Below, piece by piece: positions 10,801 through 22,800 of a stretch of 64,000 nucleotides of DNA. The stretch is from Montifringilla adamsi (lineage: Eukaryota > Chordata > Aves > Passeriformes > Passeridae): assembly GCA_017590115.1 (NCBI GenBank), contig JAGGNK010007115.1:1161796-1225795 (forward strand), read 5' to 3'. How positions within the stretch are numbered: position 1 is the stretch's first letter; each line of letters opens with the position of its first letter. The translations under genes were made by a program, and so were the position numbers. Below the pieces are notes generated by a model, which did not search any database, had not been told where the DNA came from, and worked only from the letters and a program-made list of their open reading frames with translations.

Positions 10801-13800
10801 CATGCTGGGGGGGCTTTGCTCCTCCTGTGCTGCCCAGGGGTCCCTGGGGCCGCGGGCAGGTGAGAGCTGTGCGTGTTCTGCAGGTGCTGCAGTTCCCAGA
10901 GCTGGCCTTCAGGCACCAGGGCTTCCTCGCTGCCCTGGACTTCGTGGCACAGGAGCTGCAGCAGCCCGTCCAAGTGAGCTTCCAGCTGCACAGACTGGTG
11001 GATGGAGAAGGTGAGGCTGCTCCTCAGCGCCTGTGGGATTGCTGGAGGTGGCACCAGCAAACTGGGGCTGGCCTTGTGGCCCCTCTGGTGCTCAGACCCT
11101 TAAAACTCAGAGGTTTGGTTCTGTTTTTGGAGGAGATCGAAGTGTGGGATCCACAGCCTTGGAGCAGTGTTATCCTGGGGAAAATAACAGAGGGAGAGAC
11201 TTCTCTCCATGCATGAGGAGAGTGTGAGTGCAGGGACCATGTGGAGAAGCTCATTAATCTTCTGAGCTGTACTTTTTGCTTAGTGAAGACACATGTCAAA
11301 CGGGAATGTGTTCTGGTCCATCTGGCCCCACGGGTTAACAAGGAAGAACATTTTCCTGAGCCCATTTCTTCCTGATGGATGAGATAATCTAAAAAGCCTT
11401 TTATTCCTTGTACAAGAGCTCAACAGTCACAGTTTTGGCAACAATTAATTCTGCAGCAGAATGTTTGTTGTAGCCGTGGGGTTGGCTGGTTACAAAAGGA
11501 TCTTTTCTGACACTGACAAGCTGATACTTTGACATGGAAACATTAACTTCAGAAAAGTTGCTTAATGTGTTTTCAATGTCAAGGCCAGCTCTTGCTTTCA
11601 CTTGGACTCACTTCTGCTGTAGCACAGATCCTTTCAGAATGCAAATTGGTACGTTGTCGCTGGAAAAGAGACAACTTTGGGCTTAATGATCTTGGTGGAT
11701 TTTTCCAGTAAAAGAGGACATTTATGTAGCAGCAGGATGTGCTGCAGTTGCAGCTTTTGCTAAGAGTGGAGCCATCATCAAAATGGAAAAAAGGGTGAAT
11801 TTGGAGCAGAGGAGTGCATTAGTAGTGTTGCTCACCAGAGTGGCTATATCACTGATTTCTCTTTCACTTCTTCCAGACTGCCAGGAGGAAAACAATGCTA
11901 CAGAACCACTCCCCAGTGCTCAGGACGATGGGAACTGGACGCTGCTGGAGTGTCCTCCTGGTTTCCAGTGGTGTCCTTTGACGAATCTGTGCTCATCCCA
12001 CAAGAGCTGCTGCAATGGGACCGAGTGTGCCAACAGCTCCTCTGGCAGCAGCCCTGCCCCGGGGGCCCCGCAGCCCAACGCCAGCCAGCCCAGCTATGAA
12101 CTCCTCAAGGAGTTCCTCTTCTTGGTACCAGCTGGCCCCTCTTCCCAGTACCAGGTCAGTGTTTGCTGCTGTGACCAGTGGGTGGGTGGGGCACTTTTCT
12201 CCTGGGGGCTTTGGGTAAGTTTGGGTTGTTCCCACGTGGCAGATGGAGCCACTCAAGTCCATTGGAATGAAAGGACGTGCCCAGTGGCACACGGGCCGTG
12301 GGCTCCCTGCAGTCCCCTGTGCCTGGGGTGCTGGAAGGTGTCCCTGCCCATGGCAGGGGGTGGAACAGGATGGGTTTAAGGTTCCTTCCCACCCAAACCA
12401 TTCCATGTTTCCGTGACAAGGCTGTGCAGATTCCACGGGCTGTTTCCGTGGCGTTAACACAGCGGAGATGGAGCATAAAGCTGATTTGTTTTTTGGTACA
12501 TTTGATTCAGAGAGGCCAAGGAAGGTGGAGTGGTGGAAGGTCTCCCTGTGCTTTGTTGGGATCTGCACCTTTTCTGTCGGTTCCCACCTGGCAGGAAATC
12601 CAGCATTGTGCCAGGGCAGCAGTTGGCTGCTGACTGCTCTTAACATCAGGCATTAACCCAAACCCCTCTCCTCTCTCTGCAGGTCACATTCAGCAAAGAA
12701 AACGTCTTTGTCAGGGCTGGGGACGTTTTCAGCATCCAGCACAACGCAAGCTCGGGCTCGTTCCTGCAGTGCCACCGCAGTGCCACCTCCCTGGCCAGGA
12801 GGAGCTCCTCTAGGCGGGCACTGGGCCCGTCCCCCAGCCCAGTGGATGTCCCCTGGAGCAGCAGCACAGCGTGCTCTGTGCGGGTGAGTGCAGGAGCCTA
12901 AAGGAGAGATGTGGGATCCAGGCAGCTCTTCCAAATGCATTTATTACATCCAAGATGTTACAGCACTCCAGGGTCGTGGGTGACAGAGCCTGTGCCTACA
13001 GCTGTCAGCTGCAGCTGCAGGCAGGCCTGGAGAGCCTTAGTTTAGGTTACAAATGCGTTATATACTCTTCTTTGCTGAGCATCTTCACACAGCAGAACCA
13101 ATCTATACCTTAACTTTTATCTATAGCCTATCATAACTACTATAATTACCCCATTCATGTCACTATTCTCCAGTCGCTAAAAGTTAGTACATCACAGTTT
13201 AAGCTAGACGTTGTTTTTCAGTTTTCTTGCAGTGGAAAATTCTGAGGCCTTTTTTCTACTTGCAACATCTGCTGACTTGTTTGCCTGTGCTATCTTTCTG
13301 CTTGGTAAAAACATCTTCTTGTTTGAGGTGGGTTTATCCTTTGCTCTAACTCATAAAAACCCCCTTCTAACTAACACACCCTTTGCTTCCTTGGTTATCC
13401 AGTAAGACTGGCTCAGCATTTCTTTTCTTCTATATCAAAACTTGCTTCCATCTCTGTTCCTTCCTCAGCTTCTGCATTCGAAAACTTTTCTGCTAATCAG
13501 AAAAGAATGTGAGACATGTCAAACTTCCCTCCTTCCCAACAGGTGCGCTACGTTGAGGAGCAGCTGGTGCCGGTGCTCAGCCCGCAGAACGCGGGGCTGG
13601 AGCAGCCCGGGCACTACCAGCTGCAGGCCAGCGCGGACAACGGGCTCTTCCGTGCCAACCTGTCCTGCCGCTTCCGCGTGGCCTCCCGCGTGTCCGGCCT
13701 GCGGGTCATCCACCCGGCCCCCCAGGGCTCCAGGCTCTACCTGCCCACCAACCGCACCTGGCTGCTGCTCAAGCTGTCCTCGGGGGTCAACGCCACGGCC

Positions 13801-16800
13801 GGCTGCCTGGGGGACAACCGCACCGTGCCCTTCGTGGCCGGCTGCCCGGCGGCCGTGGCCTCGCTGTGCGCCAGGGAGAACAACGACACCTGGTTTGCTG
13901 TGCTGCAGCTGGGCGGCCTCGGCGAGGGCGTCAGCACCCACGTGCTGGTGGCAGAGAACTCGGTGAGCTCCCAGAACATCACGGTCACCGTGAAGGTGGA
14001 GGAGCCCATCCGCGGGCTGAGGGCCACCCCCGACCCCGAGAGCAGAGTGCTGCTGAACACGCGGGTGGTGAGTGTTGGTTTGCTGCTGCTCTGAAGCCTC
14101 CCCTGGGTGGGTGTAGCCCTGCCCTGGGGCTGGCAGGGTGTGTTTGCCTCGGGCAGTGGGGCACTGCTTGCTGCTAAGCTGCCAGGCCGTGCGCTGCTGC
14201 AGGCACAGCATGTGGCACCAGCACTGGTGCTCTCCAGAGGAAGGCAGCTCATGCACGTCCCCCTGGAGCCCCTGGGGTAAGGCAGTGCCTCCTGAGAGGG
14301 ATCTCTGCCTGTCAGCTCCCCAGGACACTGGAGGCCTTAGGAAAGGCCAGCGTTTACCTTGTTTTGCCTTGTCCAGGTAGTTGTTCCTTGAGGTGTTTAG
14401 ATTTGCTCTGCTTAATCCTTACATCAGCTGGCTGAAGCTGTAGAGATGTTTTACCTCTCCACATCTTGGAGTTCCTCTGGTGTTTGCAGTCTTGTTTTTT
14501 CCAGTCCCCCATCCCCAGAGCTACAGCCCTGGGAAGCTGCTCAGTAACTGCCCCAAATGCTCTGTACAAGCTCTGGCTGCTTCTGGCAGATCCTGTGCCT
14601 GCACCTCTCAGTCTCACCCTTCCTGCTGCCACAGGCTGCTCAGGAGGCGCTGTTGGAGTGAGGAGGGACCTGCCCTGTCCAGCCCCTTCACTCTTTGGGT
14701 CAGGCACCATCCCTGGACGAGGGTCAGAGGCTCAGCTTACAGGTGTAGCTAAAGCCAGGCTGTTTCTGCAGAGATTTCAGAAGGTTTTTTAGTCAGCAAG
14801 AGGGACCTGATCACAAGAGCAGAGTGCTGGGCTGTGGGAACAAGGAGTGTGGGGTCTGCTCCCAGCTCTGCTGGGGATTTATGGAGTCAGGGTCTGCATT
14901 TCTCCATCAGCAGCAGAACCACAGATGATCTGTCACCTCTGTGCCATGCTCTGAGGGCACTGCAGCTGTGGGAGCCTCCCAGTCTGGCTCTGCTCCCTCT
15001 CCAGTTCAGCTGGAGGTCTCCTGGGAAGTGCTGGGCATGCTTTTCTCTTGCACTAGTGTGAAATGTTCTCGTGCCTTTCAGAGCTACATCCCTGTGATGG
15101 AGGCTGGGTCAGATGTGACTTTCCGATGGACAGTAGATGATAAGCCATCTTTCACTTTTTACAATGTTGTCTTCAACGTTATCTACCAAAGCCCAGCTGT
15201 GTACAAGCTTTCGGTAAGCCAAGGCCTTTCCCATGACACCATTTCACCCCTGGGTTTCCATCTCATCCCACAAACTCCTCAGGAAAAGCAGCAGGGAGAG
15301 AAGGCAGAGTTGAGTTGAGGTTTTCACTGCGCTCGTCTGCTGTTTCTCACGGAGCTGCTCTTGCAAATGCAAATAGTTTCTTCTACACCTACACTGCTGT
15401 GCTGTGTTCCTCCTCTGTGCTTTCTCCTCTTTTCTCCAAGCTCCCTTTCTGTTCATGGAGTGTTTGTGTTTCCCCCTCCTCCCCAGCAGCAATTAGCAGG
15501 GAGCCTCTGCTCTGGCAGGCAGGAAATCTGGATTCAGAGCCTGGCAGAGGCAGGATGCATCATAAGACTTCCATAGGCAGGCCAAAGCTTCTCCCACCAG
15601 CTCCTGTGTCCTCTGCCCTGCTCTCTTTCTCCTGGTGCAGACTGGAGTGCTGGGTTTTGCCCTGGCCCTGAAGGATGGAGCAGAGTCTGGGCCAGGAGAG
15701 CTGTCTGCTGTGGAGCAGGAGCTGATCTCTGGCCAGCACATCCTTGTGTGTCATGCCCTGCAGAGCCTGCTCTGCTCCAGGGTGCTGGATCTGCTCTCAG
15801 GGTGTCTCTTGACCTCCTGAGCAGACACCAGCCCAGCCCTGAGGCCGTGCTTACACTAATTTGCTGGGTGCAGCACTAATTTGCTGAGTGCAGCACTAAT
15901 TTGCTGAGTGCAGCACTAATTTGCTGGGTGCAGCACTGTGCTGAGGGCCTGGGCTGCTTTCACTTGCAGAGCTGCCAAGGTGCCATTAGCCTGGGGGGCT
16001 CTGGGTTCAGTGCAGCACATCCACAGGAGCCCAGGCACGAGCTGCTCTTCCCTGCTGGGGTAGGAGGTCTGTTCCAGTGGGTTTGAGCCACTCAGCTGAG
16101 AGCAGCTCAGCTCTCCTGCAGGTGAGAAGGTGAAGATGCTCTGTCAGTGTTACATATCTAGAAAATCATGAGGATTCTGCTCTACTTGTGTCATTCTCTT
16201 CAGTCCCTTGTGTCCCTTTCTCTCCTCTGCCCAGCCTTGCTGTCCCTCTCTGTGCCCACCACACCAGGATCCTGGAGCTGCACTTGGTGTGCTTGGTTTT
16301 ATGAGCCTCTCCCCTCCCTCCTCTGTGCTTGAAACCATTTCCTGCCACTCTCCTGAGGAATTTGGGTGGCTCTTGTCTCCTTGGTGGCAGCAGGTACCTG
16401 TGCTCAGCAGCTGGAGCTGCAGGGCACATCGGAGCAGGCAAAGGGGCAGCTGGCAAGTTCAGAGCCTCAGGATGAGAAGCTCCTCTCTCTCCTTGTCCTC
16501 TTGCTGTGGCACCAGCCCTTCCTGGACTGGCTGCAGTGCTGAACATGTGGCCACTCTCTCTGCCCTGACCTGCTCCCTTGCCCTGTGGTGCTTCTTCAGT
16601 CCAGCAAAGCCCCGCTCCGAGGGCAGCAAGGGGACCCCAAACCCATTCTTTGTGCCACTGTCCTTCCCAGCTCACCGCCTCCAACCACGTCAGCAACTTC
16701 ACAGTCAACTACAACGTGACGGTGGAGATGATGAACAGGATGAGGAACCTGAGCGTGGTGGGTGCCCTGCCAGTGGTGCCCCAGAACAGCAGCGTGGAGT

Positions 16801-19800
16801 TCAGCGCCCGGGTTCACGTGGACTCGGCTGTGGAGGCTCTGTTCCTGTGAGTCCTTTGCTGCCTGCCCAAACTCAGCATCTTTCTGTGCACCTCTTGCCT
16901 GCACAGTTTCTCCTCCCAGGGCCAGCTGGTCCCTCTCAGCTGCTGTTTAGTTATGTGAAATCTCTGTGAGTGGGGGTCAGTCACACACCTGTAATTCAGG
17001 CTGAAATCCTTTCCATTTAAAGTGTTAGGACACTGCTTTAATTTGGGTTCTTCCTCTTCCTCCTCTCACCACTGCTGGTGCTTTGATACTTGGCATTCTG
17101 CTTCTTATGTTTTTTTTGGAGAACCCAGTCCTGACCTGAAAACCAAGCCAGGATTCCTCTGGGATTTCTGGGATTCTCCTGTTGTGCAGAGTAACGTGGT
17201 TTGCCTGTTTCTCCAGGTGGGATTTTGGAGATGGTGTCCAGGAGACGTACCTGTTCAAACCTCCCTACAACAAGTCTTTCCTTGTTCCTGATCCCAATGT
17301 CCATGAGGTTGTCATTGAGCACAACGTTTCACACATCTACCAAGACCCAGGTATGCTCAACAAGGCTCTTTGGGGAAGAAGGGGCTCAGGCATTTTTGGT
17401 CTGAGGGGTGTACAAGGCACCTTCCAAAACAACCAGGGCTTGGAAATCATTGCCTGGTTCCTGAGCAGACAGCTGGAGTGACTGGAAGTCTCCAGCAGTT
17501 GCCATCCTCTTTAACCCTGTTTCCCAGGGAAATTTGGCCACGCTGTAAGAAGCAGGTCCACCACACTCAGCCCCTTTTTGGGCAGTCTCAGCAGAAGGAT
17601 GAGAGGCAGGCAAACCCCAGGCTGGTGGGAGGGGTGGGCAGCAGGAGGGGTCTGTTCTGTGGGTGAGTAGGAAGAAAATCTTTTATCTCTACCTGTTGGA
17701 CTGTCTCCTTTCTTGATGCTGGTCCCCATACACATGAGCTGGTGTAATTCCTGCTGGTCCTAGGCTGGAGCAGGGCAGCCCAGAGTGTGCACAGCACAGG
17801 AGCAGAGTGTCCCTTGCAGCCCCTGTCACAGCACTGAGAAGCTGTTGACAGGCACATCCTCACCCTGCCCTTGTTCTGCTCTCTCCCAATGCAGGAGAAT
17901 ATGCCCTGATGGTTGTTGTGTCCAACCAGTATGAGAACCTCACCCACGTGAGCCCAGTCCAGGTTCACAGTTACCTGACTGCCGTGAAGGTAGAGGCAGA
18001 GGAGGATGTTCTGGTGGTGGGCCGGCCGCTCACCTTCCGAGCCACTGCCCTGCCGTCCCCGTACGGCGTGGTGTACACCTGGGACTTTGGGGACAGCTCC
18101 TCCCTGCTCACAGAGCCCCAGCCCACCGCGACCTACATCTACCCCCGCCGAGGGGTGTACAACGTCACCGTGACAGCCAACAACACCGTGAGCAGCGTGG
18201 AGACCGTGGAGTGCTACCAGGTGTTCGAGGAGATAACGGGGCTCCGCGTCTCCGCCGACGAGGCCGCAGAGCAGGGAGCGGCTGTCACCATCAACGCCTC
18301 CGTGCACACTGGGGACAGCATCACCTGGATATTCGACATGGGGGACGGGACAGTGCTCAGGAGTCAGGTGCCAGTGGTAGAGCACGTGTACATAAAGGAC
18401 ATCAACTGCACCGTGAACGTGACAGCTGTGAATCCTGTGAACTCTGTCTCCCAGGCGGTTCCTGTCCGGATATTTGTCCTGGAAATACTCAAAATAGAGC
18501 CTACTTCTTGCATCCTGGAGCACCCAGACGTGCAGCTCACCGCCTACGTGACGGGGAATCCTGAGGAGTACGTCTTTGACTGGACTTTTGGAGATGGCTC
18601 CTCCAATGTCACAGTCAGCGGGGACCCTGTGGTGGTGCACAACTTCACCCGAAGCGGGACATTCCCGCTCACCCTGACCCTCTCCAGCAGCTTTAACAAG
18701 GCTAACTACTTCACCAGTGTCTGTGTGGAGCCGGAGATCCTCAACGTCACCCTCCTCCCTTCCAAACGCTTTGTGAGGCTCGGGGAAGAGACCTCCTTCC
18801 AGGTGAGTGCCGTGCCTCCCTACCAGTACCGCTACCGCTGGGATTTCGGCAACAACGAGTCCACCAGGTCGAGTGGGACTGAAGTGACCTACACCTACAA
18901 GAACACTGGGGTCTTCCTGGTCACAGTGACCGTCTCCAACAATGTCTCTTTCAACAACGACACGGCGTTTGTGGAGGTCCAGGAGCCAGTTGGGGTAGCA
19001 AAGATTGAGTATAACGGGACGGATGTTCTGGAGCTGAACCAGATCTACCTGTTCTCTGCCAGCATGAATGGGACCAAAGTGAGTTACTGCTGGGACTTTG
19101 GGGATGGCACTGTCCAGCCTGGGCAAGTGGCCACCCACTCCTACAACAGCACGGGCCACTACAGCATTACAGTGATGGGGCAGAACGACGTGAGCTCCAA
19201 CGAGACCACCATTGATGTCACCGTGAAACGAAGGCTCCTTGGCCTGACCGTCAATGCCAGCAGGACAGTGGTGCCACTGAATGGGTCGGTGAGCTTTGTA
19301 GCCACCCTGGTGGCTGGCACTGCCATCCGCTACTCGTGGATCCTCTGCGATCGCTGCACTCCCATCCAAGGCTCCTCCACCATTTCCTACACCTTCCGCT
19401 CCGTGGGCACGTTCAACGTCATCGTGACGGCCGAGAACAAGATCAGCTCGCTGCAGGACAGCATCTACGTCTACGTCCTGGAGCAGATTGAGGGCCTGCA
19501 GGTGGCCAGCACTGACCTGGTGGAGGACACGTATTTCCCAACTAACAAAACACTCCATTTGCAGGCCGTGGTGAGAGAGGGCACAAACATCTCCTACAGC
19601 TGGGTGGTCCAAAGGGATGGCAGTGCTGTGCAGACCTTCACTGGGAAAACCTTCCCCTTGAGCATCCTGGAAGCTGGGAACTACACTGTCTACCTGAAGG
19701 CCACCAACATGCTGGGCTATGCCACTGCTAACAGGACACTGGAGTTCACTGAAAGCCTTGGTGTCCTAAAGCCCTATGCCTTCCCCAACCCAGCTGCTGT

Positions 19801-22800
19801 TAACGCCTCTGTGAACATAAGTGCCACCATAACCAGTGGCACTGGTGTCACGTACGTGTGGTACCTGGAGGATGGCTCCTCTCCTGTCACCTCTGAACCC
19901 TTTATTATACACTCCTTCCAAAGCCCTGGAATGATTGAGGTCATTGTTGGAGCAGAAAACAAGCTGAATTCAACCAATGCCACTGTTTCTGTGTGTGTGG
20001 AGGAGGCCATCGAGGGGCTGAGTATAGGGACAGCAGAGCTGGACTGTAGGTACGTCTCCTCAGGCTCCACGGTGGTCTTTGAGGGGGAGCTGCAGAGGGG
20101 GACTGAAGTGACCTGGCTGTGGGAGGTGCCAAATGGCACTCTCAGTGGCCAGTCCGTGGCAGTCACGTTCCCCACAGCAGGGTGGTACACGGTGCATCTG
20201 AACGCCTCCAATGACATCAGCTGGGCTCTGGCCAGCAGGAACATCTCGGTGCTGGACAGGATTCAAGGTCTGGAAGTTGTCGCCAGCAAGAAGGTGGTGG
20301 AGCCAGGAGAACAGGTCACCTTTGAGATCAGGATGCTGTCAGGTACCTCTGTGAGCTACCTGGTGAGCATTAGTGGGGACTACTCCGTGGTGCTCAACGG
20401 CTCCAGGTACAGCCATGAGTTCACCAAGAGCGGCGATTACCTGGTGACCGTGACCGTGCAGAACCAGATCAGCATCGCCCACGCCCAGGTGCTCATCTCT
20501 GTCCTGGAGCCCATCCAGGATGTCAGGCTCCTGAACTGCTGCGAGGAGGGCATTCCCACGGGCACGGAGAAGAGCTTCAGTGCCCGCGTGGGCAGCGGCT
20601 CCCGCGTGTCCTTCTCCTGGCAGTTCTGCCTGTGGAAGGAGCGAGGCCGGTCCGTGGTTGCTGCGTCAGGAGACAGAGTTTCCTATGCTCCAGAAGCTGC
20701 AGGGCTGCTGGAGATCCACCTCACTGCCTTCAATGACTTGGGAAGTGTCAACATCACCAGAACCATCCAGGTGCAGGACCCCATAGTCCAGGTGTCCCTC
20801 AGTGCCACCAATGCCTTTGTCAACAGGACGGCGCTGTTTGAAGCCGTGGTGGTGCCCAGCAGCAGGAGCGTTGAGTTCTTGTGGAGCTTTGGGGATGGCT
20901 CTTCCACTCAAACCACCAGGACTGCAGTGGCCAACTATTCTTACCTGAGCCCCGGGGATTACCTGGTGGAGGTAAACGCCACCAATCTCATCAGCTTCTT
21001 CATAGCCCAGCTCACTGTCACCGTCAAAGTCCTGGAGTGCGAGGAGCCCGAGGTGGAGCTGGCCCTGCCACCGCAGGTGGTTATGAAGAGATCCCAGAGG
21101 AACTACCTGGAGGCACAGATTGACCTCCGAGGCTGCATCAAGTACCAGACAGAGCACCTGTGGGAGATCTACCGAGCTCCCAGCTGCATGAACTTGGATG
21201 ACTCCAGCAGGATCCGGCTGCCGAGCGTCGACGTGAACAGGCCCCAGCTGGTTATCCCAAAGCTCGGCCTGGAAGTTGGGAACTACTGTTTCATGTTTAT
21301 TGTCTCCTTTGGAGACACCCCGCTGTCCAAAAGCATCTTTGCCAATGTGACTGTGATCCCGAGCAAGCTGGTCCCAATCATTGATGGTGGGTCATACCGT
21401 GTATGGTCCAACACCCAGGACTTAATCCTGGATGGGGAGAAATCCTACGACCCGAACTTGGACGATGGGGAACAGACCCCGTTGTTGTACGAGTGGTCCT
21501 GCACATCCTCCTCCAAGGTAAGAGCAGCCTTGCCCATCCAGAGGGACCATTTGGGAGCTCCAGCTCCACCACAAACATGTCTGGGGTGGAACGGTGTCGA
21601 GGGAAGCTTTTGTGAGCATCTTTAACGGAGCTGCTCTGGCAGGAGGGTTGCAAAGGTTCAGCTCCCAGCTCAGGATGATGATGCAGAAGTTGGTGTGAGG
21701 TGTGGTGCAGGGCAGAAGGGCTGGCTCTGGGAGGGAGGCATGGGCATTGCTGCTTCCCTGGCATTGGCCTCTGCTCCCCGGTGTCAGTGCTGCTGCTTCC
21801 ATGCACTGGGGGTTTTACGGAGCTGCTGATGCAGCCTGGGAGCTCAGGGCTCTGGTCCCTCTCCCATTAACAGTTAAATGTCTCTAATGCCATCAGGGGA
21901 CAAAGTTAGACTTTGGAGAGGTCGAGTGACCACAGCTTGTGCTCACTAGCAGGTCACTGTCCTTGTGCTGCAGTGATCTGACCCTGCGCTGATGGAAGGG
22001 CAAGGGAGAACTGCCTGGCAAATCCCGATGGGAATCCACCTCAGCAGCATTTTTGATTGAATGTGGAACTCTTTTGCTTGTACAATGTCATGTTTTCTAG
22101 CTTTGTCTCAAAATGGCAAATTTGAAGTGTGTGGGGATTGGACTTTCTGGTTTAATGTGAGCTTTTTGTGTTGCTTGGCAATGTTTGTAAGGTATTTAAT
22201 GAAGAATTAATTGCTGTAAACTACAAATACGAAACTCAAATGAAATACAGGACTATTCCAGCTACTGTTTACTAACCTGAAGAGTAGGATAATGTGTTTT
22301 ATTGTCCACACTCGCCCTGTTTCTCCCACCCCAGTGGTGGCACTGCACAGCAAGCTCTGTGGCAGTGACTCTGTGTGGACCTGAATGTTTTGGCTGTGGA
22401 CTAACCCGATGTGCACCCTTACCAAGGAGGGTTTGAAAGTTCTTTTCTCCTTGCAAGCAGAGCTCGGCTGCAGGGTGCTCTCTGAATTTCAGTGCCAAGG
22501 AAGGAATTGTCACAATTTCCAAAGCTCTATTAGAGGCAGATGTGGAGTACACGTTCGACCTCACCGTCAGGAAGGAAGGGATGAGTCCAGAGGCCACCAA
22601 CCAAACCGTACGTACCTCACACAGCTGTCACCTTCTCTGCTTGGCACAGCCGCCTCTGAGGCACAGAGTCATGGGGTGGTTGGGGTGGAAGGTCCCTAAA
22701 GATCATCCAGTGCCACCCCTTGCTGTGGGCAAGGACACCTTCCACGATCTCAGGGTGCTCCAAGCTCTGTTCAGCCTGGCCTTGGACATTTCCAGGGATC

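Noticed and set aside
13210..13405. Short open frame inside the LTR
   Set aside because: On the opposite strand to the LTR, with no retroviral or host protein motif.
17588..19612. Open reading frame of 674 codons on the - strand
   Set aside because: It lies wholly opposite exons and introns around PKD1 exon 15, has no recognisable domain, and is explained by codon bias of the strongly conserved sense exon.
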